This document shows positions 9,127 through 18,474 of a DNA stretch of 64,000 bases, in pieces. The DNA is taken from the NCBI GenBank assembly GCA_016874135.1, contig VGVE01000003.1, forward strand, positions 1-64,000. The letters are read 5' to 3'. Numbering within the stretch: the stretch's first letter is position 1; each line of letters begins with the position of its first letter. Both the position numbers and the translations under genes were made by a program. The notes under the pieces are model-generated. The model was not told where the DNA came from, did not search any database, and saw only the letters and a list, made by a program, of their open reading frames with translations. The DNA comes from Gammaproteobacteria bacterium (lineage in GTDB: Bacteria > Pseudomonadota > Gammaproteobacteria > Pseudomonadales > Azotimanducaceae).

Positions 9127-10287
9127 TCATCCCAGGTATTTCAGGTAGAGGAGTTTTGGAATCAGCCCGATCTCGGACAACAGGTGGATCGGCCATCGAA
9201 ACGCCCGCAGCAGAGGGTAGTAGGACGGATATTCCATGTAGCTCTTCGGAGGAAGGTTCCAGATGTCCTGCCACTCCTCCTCGGTGAGATCGAGTTTCGA
9301 CAGCACATAGGGAATCAGTGTCTCGTCGTACTCGTACTCGTGTGTGTCGAGATAATTCAGCGCGTGAGAGCGGTCCTCCTGGCCGGAGCGGATCAACGCC
9401 GACATCTCCGTCCTGCGTTTGTCGACCCGGAATTTTCCCGGCAACAGATAGGACTGGATGAACTTGGTGTACAGCGACTCATGGTGGTGCCCGCCGTAAT
9501 AGGTCCACTTCAGTTCCCTGGTAATGAGCGCGGTGATTTCAGCCTGGTTGTAGGGCCGGAAATTCAGGATCGGTACCGTCTTGATTCGATGCCCGAACAT
9601 GAAACGGACTACGTCAAAGGCGGTGAAATTCTGATCGGAACTGAAGTTCCGGGAACCAAATCGTTTGCGTATTGCACTGATGTAGCGGCCGTCAAAATAA
9701 GTCCAGCCACGCGGGGCTACCCCTTCTGTCCTGAAGGAGTGTCCGTTGAGGATGTATCTGATGCCTTCCTTGGCGGCCACCCGATGCAGAACGCTGTGGA
9801 TGGCGACGTCAGTAGGGATCTCAACGTCTGGGACAGAGGCGCGCAGAAACGCCTTTTGAATATCCTTGAACTCTTCCCAGTCCGCAACGTGGGTTTCAAG
9901 TTCAACGCCGAGGATATTGACGCTGTTCTTGATGTTGGTGACGGCGATCTCCGAATTCCAGCCGTTGTCAAAGTGAACGGCCAACGGACGCAGCCCGAGC
10001 TTGCACGCGGTGAGCAACAACCATGTGCTGTCACGTCCTCCGGAGACTCCAACGACACAGTCATGGTTCTTGCCCCGTCCGGCGGCTTTCATCTCCTCGA
10101 CAACCGCCGCGAGCCGGCGCTCGCCTTCTTCGCCCAGTGGGTACATCGTATCCAGGACATCGTGGATGTGGCAGAACTGGCAGACCCCGGCGGCATCGAA
10201 ATGGATTTCGGGAATCGTCGTATCCATGATGCACCGCGTGCATACCTGGTAGGTTCGAGTAGGGTCTGCGTACGAAGATGGCTTCAT
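9127..10287 (-). CDS. N-acetyl sugar amidotransferase (copy 2, WbpG type)
   Basis: About 386 residues. It has N-terminal Cys motifs CTRCIMD and CQFCHI, the pyrophosphatase loop VSGGRDSTW, and the family-typical HFDNGWNSE and YYGGHHHES stretches. The start at 10287 (MKPSSYADP) lies just after the upstream stop at 10310; an earlier Met at 10404 would overlap that gene by about 95 bases. With the adjacent hisF and hisH it forms the classical three-gene set that turns an acetamido into an acetamidino group. The paralog at 3740 has the same motifs but a different neighbourhood, so they may act on two sugars or two positions. Confidence 0.88.
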   Translation of the reverse strand: MKPSSYADPTRTYQVCTRCIMDTTIPEIHFDAAGVCQFCHIHDVLDTMYPLGEEGERRLAAVVEEMKAAGRGKNHDCVVGVSGGRDSTWLLLTACKLGLRPLAVHFDNGWNSEIAVTNIKNSVNILGVELETHVADWEEFKDIQKAFLRASVPDVEIPTDVAIHSVLHRVAAKEGIRYILNGHSFRTEGVAPRGWTYFDGRYISAIRKRFGSRNFSSDQNFTAFDVVRFMFGHRIKTVPILNFRPYNQAEITALITRELKWTYYGGHHHESLYTKFIQSYLLPGKFRVDKRRTEMSALIRSGQEDRSHALNYLDTHEYEYDETLIPYVLSKLDLTEEEWQDIWNLPPKSYMEYPSYYPLLRAFRWPIHLLSEIGLIPKLLYLKYLG

Positions 10288-10309
10288 TAGGAATCGGTCC
10301 GGCCAGAGT

Positions 10310-12019
10310 TTAGAGTCGAACGGAATCCGGGCCAGACTGCCCACCGCCCGGTTCAAGAATGATGTTTCGAAATTCAACTTCCGGCATCTCCCCAGCCTTG
10401 CCACGAAAGTCTCTTTCCCAACGGGTCATGACAGCGAGGCGCATCACACGGAAGTGGTCCCCGGTTCGTATCAAGGTTGTCGTCGGTTTGCCCGAAAAAT
10501 CGCCGGGCGCACCGGATTCTCTTTGGGGAGCCATCCTTGAAATCAATGCGCCAGACGCGAGTGGCGGGCAATCCGGGGGCTGCAGGCGAACACTCATTTT
10601 TCGCCACTCACGCGATGCAAATGCGAGGACCGTTCGTTGCACGGGAATACCGGATGCAGCCACTTGATGCTGTACTTCGTTCGAATCGGTGGTTAGAACC
10701 CTGCCTAACCAGGTCGTATCCGGGGAAAGTTCCTGGGCAGAACTTCGACTGTCGGTCGCGCACCGAAGTTCGGTAAAGAACCGGCCTTCACCACGTACTT
10801 CAAACTCAACAGCGCTCGCCCCGGCGTCCCTGGGGACCGTGAACGCTGCTGACTCCATTTCCACGGGATAAGCCCCGGCATGTTTCAGGAACAATCTGCC
10901 CGGATGGCCATTCCGCCATCCCCACTTGATCGCTGTTGTCTCGATGGCCTGAAGTGACCAACCCCGCCACCTTGCCTGCACCACCTCCATGGAAGAGCTG
11001 CTGCCTGCTAACCCTGACTCGCGAATCCGCGTTTCGCCCGCCTCTAGTCGGCCACGGGACAGAAGTCGGAGCACAATCCGCGCGGTTGCAGAAGGGCAAT
11101 CCGTGCACTTGGGTGAGATCACATCCTGCGTAAACGTTGCCTGCAGTGATTTGGTACGACCACTTATGTATCCCTGCCATACCGGGATCGCTTGGGGCGG
11201 AGAGTCATCGATGTAAATGTGGGCTTCCGCCTGCACCAGGCCTTCACCCTTCACATCCGCTTCGAGCCGGTACTCCTTGCCGACGGCCAATCGGAACGCA
11301 TCCTGAATTCCGGCCAGATCTGGCGCCACATCGATCGGACCCGGCCCGGAACTCAGGCGCACTTCCTTCGCCGCCGCCGAAATCGCGGGTTCATTGAGCA
11401 CCGTTGAACTCGTCGGTCCAGCCGTGAAGGCCACATCCTTTCGCCCATATTCTTTGTCAGCCGTCCATAAAGTCCAGTCATGACCGGCGCTCACCTGCTC
11501 GTCACCCGGGGTGCTCACGGCAGTTGGTTCGGCGTAAAGCTCGCAGAGCGTGGTCGCACCGAAATGATCCCGCCTTCGCACAAACCGGCCGGAATTGGTG
11601 ATCTCCACAAGAAAACTGTTGTAAAGCGTGGGCAGTGGCTCTTCGGGAATGGACACGTGGGTGATTCCAAGCCGACGCAGTTCCCGGAATGCAGTATCGA
11701 CATCGGGTGCCAAGTAGAAGGGCACCATGCGAGGATCGATGTGAGTGATGAAGCGCACTCTCGAATAGAACGCGAACTCGGCTTGCCTCAAGGTGAGTAC
11801 CCGAATTTCCCGGCGATTCTCCCACCTGTCAAGATTCAACATCTGTACCTGTCCGAGCCGGGACAGCTGAAGTTTGTTTCGTTCGGGCAATAGCAGATTC
11901 TGAAGTTTTGTGAGATTGAACAGGTTCATTCGAGCGACCGTATAGTAGGCCACAGGGCCAGTGGTAGAGATCGCTGCCAGAAACAACACCATCCAGAGCA
12001 ACACCTTCTTCAGCTTCAC
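10310..12019 (-). CDS. Membrane-anchored periplasmic protein, detached GT-C C-terminal domain plus beta-rich region
   Basis: 569 residues from GTG at 12019, which overlaps the stop of the upstream gene in a GTGA junction and follows an AGAGAGGA ribosome site; a GTG at 12058 gives a longer form. One hydrophobic segment lies near the N-terminus, then a periplasmic part. Residues about 75-190 contain RELRRLGITHVSIP and a late CELY, the pattern of the soluble C-terminal domain of polytopic glycosyltransferases. Residues about 200-569 are unrecognised, with a beta-sandwich look and several Cys. Coupling to the membrane gene suggests the two polypeptides form one enzyme. Confidence 0.55.
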   Translation of the reverse strand: MKLKKVLLWMVLFLAAISTTGPVAYYTVARMNLFNLTKLQNLLLPERNKLQLSRLGQVQMLNLDRWENRREIRVLTLRQAEFAFYSRVRFITHIDPRMVPFYLAPDVDTAFRELRRLGITHVSIPEEPLPTLYNSFLVEITNSGRFVRRRDHFGATTLCELYAEPTAVSTPGDEQVSAGHDWTLWTADKEYGRKDVAFTAGPTSSTVLNEPAISAAAKEVRLSSGPGPIDVAPDLAGIQDAFRLAVGKEYRLEADVKGEGLVQAEAHIYIDDSPPQAIPVWQGYISGRTKSLQATFTQDVISPKCTDCPSATARIVLRLLSRGRLEAGETRIRESGLAGSSSSMEVVQARWRGWSLQAIETTAIKWGWRNGHPGRLFLKHAGAYPVEMESAAFTVPRDAGASAVEFEVRGEGRFFTELRCATDSRSSAQELSPDTTWLGRVLTTDSNEVQHQVAASGIPVQRTVLAFASREWRKMSVRLQPPDCPPLASGALISRMAPQRESGAPGDFSGKPTTTLIRTGDHFRVMRLAVMTRWERDFRGKAGEMPEVEFRNIILEPGGGQSGPDSVRL

Positions 12020-13563
12020 GAATCCTCTCTCCCTGTTGCGTTGAGTGCGCTCAACCATGATTCAACAAATGGAGAAAAGGACTTCATGACGAAAATCACC
12101 AACAGCGGCAGTGTCGTCATCATGTAGCGATAGTTCTTGATGAAGGCGTCCATGCCGAGCACCACGGACACGAACACCATGGCATAAAACTGGAGCACCA
12201 CAAGAAGTGCCAACCACTCGATACGCGTGCTGCTCGTCAGCGTCAGCAACTTTTTCAGCAACTGCCCGTTCGATTCACTGGAACCGGACATGGCGATTAG
12301 CATCGCATTCGAGCGCCGCTGTCGCCGCACAAACACGAAGAGCATGCAAAGGAACAGCCAATAGGTAATCCCGTAGATCTTGGGCTGCGACAATCCTGCG
12401 AGAAAACCTACCAACCACTGATCCGCAAAAGTCGCAATGCCTCGCGCCTCCCGGAAATAGGCTTCCCAGTCGAGCTGTGGCAGCGCATAGACAGGAACAG
12501 CCCCGAAATCTGCAATGGGGCTGCCAAAGACCAATACGTTATCGATCAGGCGATAGCTCACCAACAGCACCGCAACCACCGATACGGTCGTGGCAATCAG
12601 GGTCTTCCTCCAGAAAGTCCCGCGCACACAAAGGAACACCAGCGCCGAGATCAGCAGGCAGCTAAGAATGCCGAGTGAGTGCGCAAAAATTCCGGAGCCT
12701 GCGAGAAGGCCCAGTCCGACAACCCTGCGCCAATCCGGAGCGCGCGCCAGAATCGGTACACACAACACCGCGGCGACCAGGAAGAACATGCGAATCTGGT
12801 CGATATGGCTCTGCATCGTCGTGAAGAGATAGGCCGGTGTCGCGAGCAACAGCACTGCTCCCCAGGCCCCCAGGGTCCGGCGCATGCCGCCAATCGCATG
12901 GACGATGGCAAGCGCTGTACAAACTGCGAACCAGGGCGTTATGAATCGGATGATCAGACCATCTTCCGCATTGCCCTGAAGGAGAAATCCCCATGTTTGT
13001 AACGCCACATATCCCATGGGGTGCGACCAGGGCCCGTAATAGTCATCCGCATTCGTCAAATGGACGAACGGATAGCGGCGAGCGGACATCTCTTCGAATA
13101 CCAGCTTGGCGCTGCCTGCATACTCAAGGGCATCGTTATCGGTCAGCGGCACCACAATCATGGCGAATGCCAGAGCGCCGACAGCAAAGAGCAACACGGC
13201 AAGCCCCACCATCGACACCGGATTCAGTCGACGTACGGAGAGCAGATGCGCAGCCGCCAGACGAATGTCGGCCCAAACCAGGGCTGCGGATCGCTGGCGT
13301 GAGTAGACAACAGCCGCTGTACCGACGAGCGCGGCGAGAACGGAGAAGATCGCAGTACCTGCTGAGCCACCTGGAAACAGCGTCAGATAGGCCGTTAAAA
13401 AATAGGCCAGAAGCACTGGACCGATTCCCAATGAGAGCACTGCCAGCCGGATACGCTCACCCTGTGTCGGCAAGGGCCCGCCGACAAAACGGAAAATCAC
13501 ACAGGCACATGCAGACGCGAGAACAAACGTTCCCAACATTGCAAAAACTGAAACTGTGATCAT
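12016..13563 (-). CDS. Polytopic membrane glycosyltransferase-like protein (GT-C/GT39-like)
   Basis: About 515 residues from Met at 13563; a GTG at 13650 would add 29 polar residues. Around eleven or twelve hydrophobic segments are spread along the protein. The first large loop has LTDNDALEYAGSAKLV, resembling the acidic loop of GT-C enzymes (PMT/ArnT-like), with a downstream GPWSHPMGY stretch. The protein ends after a membrane helix without the soluble domain usual in that fold; that domain appears to be encoded by the overlapping next gene. Likely transfers a sugar from a polyprenyl carrier, or is a related ligase or polymerase. Substrate unknown. Confidence 0.6.
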   Translation of the reverse strand: MITVSVFAMLGTFVLASACACVIFRFVGGPLPTQGERIRLAVLSLGIGPVLLAYFLTAYLTLFPGGSAGTAIFSVLAALVGTAAVVYSRQRSAALVWADIRLAAAHLLSVRRLNPVSMVGLAVLLFAVGALAFAMIVVPLTDNDALEYAGSAKLVFEEMSARRYPFVHLTNADDYYGPWSHPMGYVALQTWGFLLQGNAEDGLIIRFITPWFAVCTALAIVHAIGGMRRTLGAWGAVLLLATPAYLFTTMQSHIDQIRMFFLVAAVLCVPILARAPDWRRVVGLGLLAGSGIFAHSLGILSCLLISALVFLCVRGTFWRKTLIATTVSVVAVLLVSYRLIDNVLVFGSPIADFGAVPVYALPQLDWEAYFREARGIATFADQWLVGFLAGLSQPKIYGITYWLFLCMLFVFVRRQRRSNAMLIAMSGSSESNGQLLKKLLTLTSSTRIEWLALLVVLQFYAMVFVSVVLGMDAFIKNYRYMMTTLPLLVIFVMKSFSPFVESWLSALNATGREDS

Positions 13564-13827
13564 GTGTGCTCGCCGAGCCTTGGCTTTGCGTGTGGGAGGA
13601 AGCGTGGGCAGCGGGTTACTTCCGCACTCACGGGAATTGACGCGATACACTGGTCACCACCGGGCGCATAGTAACGGTCAATCGCTCAAACAGAAACCCG
13701 TTAGGCTGCACGATGATCCGCTGCAAACGGGATCGCACTGCACCACCACTGCCGCCAGCTTGTCTCTTGACTACACGCGACCCTCTAGCGGTCACGGCTG
13801 GCAGGAGAAACAATCCAGCGGAGGCAG

Positions 13828-14760
13828 ATGGCTGCCGTCCGGGTGCAAGCCGGAGCGACGAGTGGACCTGCAAAAGTGACTCTGAAGGCTAAAGCTACCC
13901 GCCCTGTAGTTGCAGTGTTTGGCATCTCCAGCCAAGCCGGCCAGCCATTGGTCGATCATCTGCAGCGGGACGGTTATTGCGTTCATGGCATTTCCCGCCA
14001 GCTCGGCTGGAGTCGTGCCGGCATCGTGATGCACCACTTTGACCAGGCAGGCCTCACCGTCACTCCACCGCTTTCAGAAGTCTTCTGCCTGATCAGCCTT
14101 GCCCCGCTTCCCGGCCTGGGAGCATTGCTGCCTCATCTCGATTCCACGCCTGCCCTGCGTCGCGTGATTGCCTTCGGGACAACCGGCATATTCACCAAGG
14201 CTGATTCGTCATCACCAACCGAACGCGCCTTCGTAGAGTCGCAGATCCATGCGGCGCGGCATCTGGCAACCTGGTCAGAGCGTCGTGGCATCGTCTGGAC
14301 CGTGCTTCGGCCAACCATGATGTATGGCGTCAACCGGGACCAGAACGTTGTTTTTATCCGCTCGATTTTCCGGCGATTCTCCTGTCTTACACTGCCAATC
14401 GGTGCCCGGGGGGTTCGCCAGCCGGTGCATGTCGATGATCTGGCGGCCGCGTGTGTGAGCGTCCTCGGACATCCCGCCACTGCCAACAAGGCTTACAACC
14501 TGGGCGGCGGCGAGGTGCTCCTCTATGAAGATATGGTGCGACGTATTCGCAGCACCGATGGACATCGGCCAATCCTGATTCCGGTCCCCCGCCTTCTCTA
14601 CTACCTGTTGATCTTCGGTGCCCGGACACTCCTGGGTCAGTCGTATCTGCGAATCGAAATGGTCGACCGCATGTATGCCGACCTCGTGACCGACAATGGC
14701 GCCGCAACGGCAGACTTCGGTTATTCCCCGCGTCCGTTCGAACCGCCAGGACTAATTTGA
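13828..14760 (+). CDS. NAD-dependent epimerase/dehydratase-like protein
   Basis: 310 residues with ribosome site GGAGG just before the ATG. The N-terminal Rossmann loop reads VFGISSQAGQP, a loosened GxxGxxG. AFGTTGIF and VLRPTMMYGV follow the extended-SDR pattern, with QPVHVDDLAAACV and KAYNLGGGE in the C-terminal half. The usual YxxxK is not evident; SQIHAARHL occupies that position, so catalysis may differ or be lost. Related proteins in O-antigen loci reduce or epimerise nucleotide sugars. Divergent from the GT-C gene and at the right end of the island. Confidence 0.65.
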   Translation: MAAVRVQAGATSGPAKVTLKAKATRPVVAVFGISSQAGQPLVDHLQRDGYCVHGISRQLGWSRAGIVMHHFDQAGLTVTPPLSEVFCLISLAPLPGLGALLPHLDSTPALRRVIAFGTTGIFTKADSSSPTERAFVESQIHAARHLATWSERRGIVWTVLRPTMMYGVNRDQNVVFIRSIFRRFSCLTLPIGARGVRQPVHVDDLAAACVSVLGHPATANKAYNLGGGEVLLYEDMVRRIRSTDGHRPILIPVPRLLYYLLIFGARTLLGQSYLRIEMVDRMYADLVTDNGAATADFGYSPRPFEPPGLI

Positions 14761-14897
14761 GTGCAGCGAATCCTCACTTCTGAATGAAGAGCCTGGCAGG
14801 GTCGCTCATGTAGAATCGCCTGGAATCACCGACCCGGTGCCGGACGAAAGCGATGTCGGCACCAGTATCAAAGGCAACACCAGAAGGGAGACCCACC

Positions 14898-16139
14898 TTG
14901 GCCAAAGAAGCCTGGATCATCGACACCGCCCGCACCCCACGGGGTATCGGCAAAGTAGGCCGCGGCGCGCTGGCCCACCTGCACCCGCAGCACCTGTCCG
15001 CGACGGTGCTCAACGCGCTCAGGGAGCGCAACGGCATCAAGACGTCCGAAGTGGATGACGTGATCTGGGGCTGCAGCGCCCAGCGTGGCAAACAGGGCTC
15101 CTGCATTGCCCGCATGTCGCTGCTCGCCGCCGGCTGGGATACGCGTGCCAGCGGCGTGACGCTGGACCGCTTCTGCGGCTCAGGCATTACTTCAGTCAAT
15201 ATGGCTGCTGCCAGCATCATGTCCGGTATGGAAGATCTGGTCGTCGCTGGTGGTGTCGAGATGATGTCGTATACCGCCCAGCTCGCCGCCCAAGGTGGTG
15301 GTGGCCTGCTCGATGCCGGCAACATGAAGCTGCGTGAGTTGCACCCACAGCCGCATCAAGGTGTGTGCGCGGACGTCATTGCGACACTCGAGGGCATCTC
15401 GCGGGAAGACGTCGACAAGCTCGCCTTCGAAAGTCAGCAGCGTGCCAAGCGTGCGATGGAAGGCGGCTTCTTCAATCGCAGTGTCGTACCCGTTTACAAC
15501 GAAGATGGTTCGCTCGCGCTCGACAAGGATGAGTTCCCACGGCCACAAACCACCCTCGAAGGGCTTGGGCAGTTGCCAGCGGTGTTTTCGAACTTCATGC
15601 CGATGCCGGTAGACGAAACCGGTGAGACGTTCGACTCGATCGTGCGTCGCACCTACCCGGACATCAACATCAACCACGTACACCATGCCGGTAATTCGTC
15701 CGGTGTTGTCGATGGCTCCGGTGGGGTGCTGCTCGCATCGCCGGAATACGCAAAGGCACAGGGCTGGAAACCACGTGCACGCATCGTCGCCATGGCCAAT
15801 GCCGCCGGCAGCCCGGAGCTCATGCTGAACGAGCCGGGACCGGCCGCGAAGAAGGTGTTGGCAAAGGCGGGCATGTCACTGAGCGACATCGATCTCTTCG
15901 AGATCAATGAAGCGTTCGCCGTCGTACCGTTCAAGTTCATGCGTGATCTCAACGTCGACCCGGCCAAGGTAAACGTCAATGGTGGTGCAATCGCTCTCGG
16001 TCATCCCATTGCCGGCACCGGCTCGGTCCTGATAGGCACGATTCTCGATGAACTCGAGCGACGTAACCTCTCCACCGGTCTCGTGACCATGTGTGCTGCT
16101 GGTGGCATGGCACCGGCGATCATCATCGAGCGAGTCTGA
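14898..16139 (+). CDS. Acetyl-CoA acetyltransferase (thiolase)
   Basis: Thiolase superfamily, about 413 residues. The start TTG at 14898 (LAKEAWIIDTARTPRG) is chosen because AGAAGGGAG lies before it and homologs begin there; an ATG at 14853 gives a longer form. The nucleophile Cys is in DRFCGSGITS. The C-terminal active site has EINEAFAVVP, GHPIAGTG and the second Cys in VTMCAAGG. Likely the last step of beta-oxidation of an acyl-CoA or acetoacetyl-CoA condensation. It heads the catabolic block and ends in a strong terminator. Confidence 0.88.
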   Translation: MAKEAWIIDTARTPRGIGKVGRGALAHLHPQHLSATVLNALRERNGIKTSEVDDVIWGCSAQRGKQGSCIARMSLLAAGWDTRASGVTLDRFCGSGITSVNMAAASIMSGMEDLVVAGGVEMMSYTAQLAAQGGGGLLDAGNMKLRELHPQPHQGVCADVIATLEGISREDVDKLAFESQQRAKRAMEGGFFNRSVVPVYNEDGSLALDKDEFPRPQTTLEGLGQLPAVFSNFMPMPVDETGETFDSIVRRTYPDININHVHHAGNSSGVVDGSGGVLLASPEYAKAQGWKPRARIVAMANAAGSPELMLNEPGPAAKKVLAKAGMSLSDIDLFEINEAFAVVPFKFMRDLNVDPAKVNVNGGAIALGHPIAGTGSVLIGTILDELERRNLSTGLVTMCAAGGMAPAIIIERV

Positions 16140-16165
16140 TCGAACCGGGTTCTTTCGGCTGATCC

Positions 16166-16194
16166 AAGGGCGCCTTCGGGCGCCCTTTGTTTTT
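16166..16194 (+). terminator. Rho-independent terminator of the thiolase gene
   Basis: Perfect 9-bp stem AAGGGCGCC / GGCGCCCTT with a TTCG tetraloop, followed by TGTTTTT. Placed 26 bases after the thiolase stop and before the end of the convergent nitroreductase gene. A textbook intrinsic terminator. Confidence 0.92.
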
Positions 16195-16199
16195 CCGCG

Positions 16200-16796
16200 T
16201 CAAAAACTGTTCCAGTGAATGACTGACTCAACAGGCCGGCGCTGCACAGGCATGAATTGGCGCGCCGGATGACCGATCGCCACCATCACACACAGGTGCA
16301 CATCTTCAGGGATCCTGCAGACCTCACGGATCACACCACCCGCGGCATGATGGAAGGTGGTGAAGCAGGCGCCGATGCCCATTGAGCGGGCCGCAACGAT
16401 GAGATTCTGCGCTGCCGGGTAGACCGTCGAATACATGAACACATCACTCGGCGCCTGCGGTGGATAGAGCTTGCGACCGCAGCCCACAATCCATGCCGGC
16501 ACCTTTGCAAAGTTGTTGGCGAGGTGTTCGGCACCGGCATACATGCGCGACTGCACCCCGTCGAGCCCCTGTGGCTTGTTGGCAAACGCCGGTGCCATGC
16601 CGGCCTTGATCACCGCACCGATCTTTTCTTTCGCCGCGGTGTCATCCACCACCACAAACTCCCAGCCCTGGCTGTTGCCCGGGCTCGATGCACGGGTCGC
16701 GGCGTAGATCAGTTTGGTGAGCACATCACGCGATACCGGTTCTTCCTTGAAGTAACGCATCGCGGTGCAGGTTTCCATGGCTTCGAGCGTGTTCAC
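16200..16796 (-). CDS. Nitroreductase family protein (FMN)
   Basis: 198 residues from GTG at 16796, preceded by GAGGAG; a TTG at 16814 would overlap the P450 stop. Early TAMRYFKEEPVS and SSPGNSQGWEF are nitroreductase-family FMN contacts, and the C-terminal half keeps the fold (GIGACFTTFHHAAG). NAD(P)H-dependent flavoprotein reductases of this type act on nitro compounds, quinones or enones. Third gene of the EthD-P450-nitroreductase operon. Confidence 0.82.
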   Translation of the reverse strand: MNTLEAMETCTAMRYFKEEPVSRDVLTKLIYAATRASSPGNSQGWEFVVVDDTAAKEKIGAVIKAGMAPAFANKPQGLDGVQSRMYAGAEHLANNFAKVPAWIVGCGRKLYPPQAPSDVFMYSTVYPAAQNLIVAARSMGIGACFTTFHHAAGGVIREVCRIPEDVHLCVMVAIGHPARQFMPVQRRPVESVIHWNSF

Positions 16797-16810
16797 AGTC
16801 AGGTCACTCC

Positions 16811-18022
16811 TCAATTATTTGAAACCGGAAAACGGATGGGCAGATTGTCTAGACCATTGAGGGTCGCATAGGGGAAGCGCACTTGTGGGCCGTCGGCTTC
16901 GAACTCCGGGATGCGCCGCAGGAACTCTTCAGCAAACACCTTGCACTCGAGCCGGGCGAGTGGCGCACCCAGACACTTGTGCATACCCTGGCCAAATGAA
17001 ACGTTCTGCCGCAGATCAACCAGGTCACGAGTGATGTCGAACGTTTCCGGGTTTTCGAATAGTCCGGGATCCCGGTTGGCACTGCCCCACATCAGACAGA
17101 TCTTCGATTCCTTGGGCACCACATACGGGCCGAGCTGAATCTCTTCATTGTTGGTGCGAAAGAGCCCGTGTACGGGAGCGTCATATCGAAGCACCTCTTC
17201 AATCGCCTGATCGAGAAGGCCAGGACTCGCGCGCAGTTTCTGGTACTGCTCGGGATAAGCCAGCATCAGCTTGATGAAGTTGCCGATCAGATTGGTTGTG
17301 GTGCCGCTGCCAGCGACCAGCAGGAACTGTGCAAAACTCAGCATTTCCATCATGGAGATGCGTTCTCCATCGACACGCCCCTTGGCGAGCAGGCCGATGA
17401 GGTCATCACCCGGATCTTCGCCACGTTTTTCCATCGCGACCTTGTTTTCAATGTGAGGTCGAAAGTACTCCATGAGCGCTTTCACCTTGACCATGCGCTC
17501 CGTAGCGAGGGCATCGTTTCCCTTGGAAAATACGGCGCCTGCCAGCACCTCGACCCACTCTCGCAGCATGGCCTTGTCACGCTCATAAGGCAGGTCGAGC
17601 ATGCGGCAGATCACCCACATCGGTATCGGGATGGCGATGTCGGTGATCACATCACAGCGGCCCTTGTGAATGATCCGGTCGATGAGTGTGGTGACGAAAC
17701 CGCGTATCGGCCCTTCCATCGCCGCTATCGTGGTGGCGTTGAAAGCGCTGACGATCGCCCGCTTCTGTTTGCCATGCAGTGGCGGATCCGCACTCACCAG
17801 ACCAGCGCCACTTCCCGGTTGGGCATAAGCGGGCCCCGGACCAAAACGCGCGGAAAAGTTCTGGTTGTCTTTGAGGATCCGGGCGATGTCTTCATAACGG
17901 AACACCGAGTACCAGCCATGTTCCGCCGAATGATGAATCGGACACTCACTGATCATCCGCGCAAAGGTCGCACCCGGATTGCGCTGGAAAGTTTCGCCAT
18001 AGAAATCGAACTCAGTGGTCAT
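16811..18022 (-). CDS. Cytochrome P450
   Basis: 403 residues from Met at 18022 (MTTEFDFYGE), which has GGGGAG upstream; an in-frame Met at 18046 abuts the EthD stop and lacks a ribosome site. The heme-thiolate loop is VSFGQGMHKCLGAP. The I-helix oxygen motif is VAGSGTTTN and the K-helix has EEVLRYDAPVH. It resembles soluble bacterial class I P450s (CYP107/CYP125-like region of the family), with redox partners encoded elsewhere. Probably hydroxylates an aliphatic, terpenoid or steroid-like substrate for entry into the neighbouring pathway. Substrate unknown. Confidence 0.9.
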   Translation of the reverse strand: MTTEFDFYGETFQRNPGATFARMISECPIHHSAEHGWYSVFRYEDIARILKDNQNFSARFGPGPAYAQPGSGAGLVSADPPLHGKQKRAIVSAFNATTIAAMEGPIRGFVTTLIDRIIHKGRCDVITDIAIPIPMWVICRMLDLPYERDKAMLREWVEVLAGAVFSKGNDALATERMVKVKALMEYFRPHIENKVAMEKRGEDPGDDLIGLLAKGRVDGERISMMEMLSFAQFLLVAGSGTTTNLIGNFIKLMLAYPEQYQKLRASPGLLDQAIEEVLRYDAPVHGLFRTNNEEIQLGPYVVPKESKICLMWGSANRDPGLFENPETFDITRDLVDLRQNVSFGQGMHKCLGAPLARLECKVFAEEFLRRIPEFEADGPQVRFPYATLNGLDNLPIRFPVSNN

Positions 18023-18046
18023 GACGTACTCGCTCCCCAGGATCAA

Positions 18047-18385
18047 TCAGACCGTACCCGGCACATCGCCGGTTTCGTGCACCACCCACGAGCGCACCCG
18101 GTCGCTCAGCAGAAAGTTGGCTTCGTCCGCACGTATGGCGGCGATGATCACCGGATCTGCCATCCGTGAGCGGAACTCGGCATAGGCCGTCTCGTCTCGA
18201 AACCAGATTTCCGTGACCACATCAAAATCAGCGCCATGGCCTTCCGGCAGAAAGGACCGCGTGTATCTGCCGATCATGGGCAGCAGCCGTTTCGCCAACG
18301 GCGCGTGGTTGGCCTCGTAGTAGGCGATGAAGTCTTCCCGCGAAACATCCGGTCGTTTTGAAATCAGCACCACGAGCTTGGGCAT
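18047..18385 (-). CDS. EthD-domain protein
   Basis: 112 residues, the normal size of an EthD dimeric alpha/beta barrel. The early VVLISKRPDVSREDFIAYYE and NHAPLAKRLLP fit the family, and DFDVVTEIWFRDE follows. EthD proteins are found with P450s such as EthB; several act in degradation of ethers or aromatic and polyketide-like compounds. First gene of the operon, ahead of the P450 by 24 bases. Confidence 0.78.
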   Translation of the reverse strand: MPKLVVLISKRPDVSREDFIAYYEANHAPLAKRLLPMIGRYTRSFLPEGHGADFDVVTEIWFRDETAYAEFRSRMADPVIIAAIRADEANFLLSDRVRSWVVHETGDVPGTV

Positions 18386-18474
18386 CTCGTTCCTCCACTT
18401 CCCGGGCCGATGATATCCTCGTAGGTAAATCGCGTCACACGGGATCGGCGCACACCAGCCGCCGGGGAGAACTC

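Noticed and set aside
8782-10290. Long plus-strand frame of 502 codons
   Set aside because: It lies opposite hisF and the second amidotransferase, which have clear motifs. Its composition is that of an antisense shadow.
17168-18169. 333-codon plus frame
   Set aside because: Opposite the P450 with its intact heme motif.
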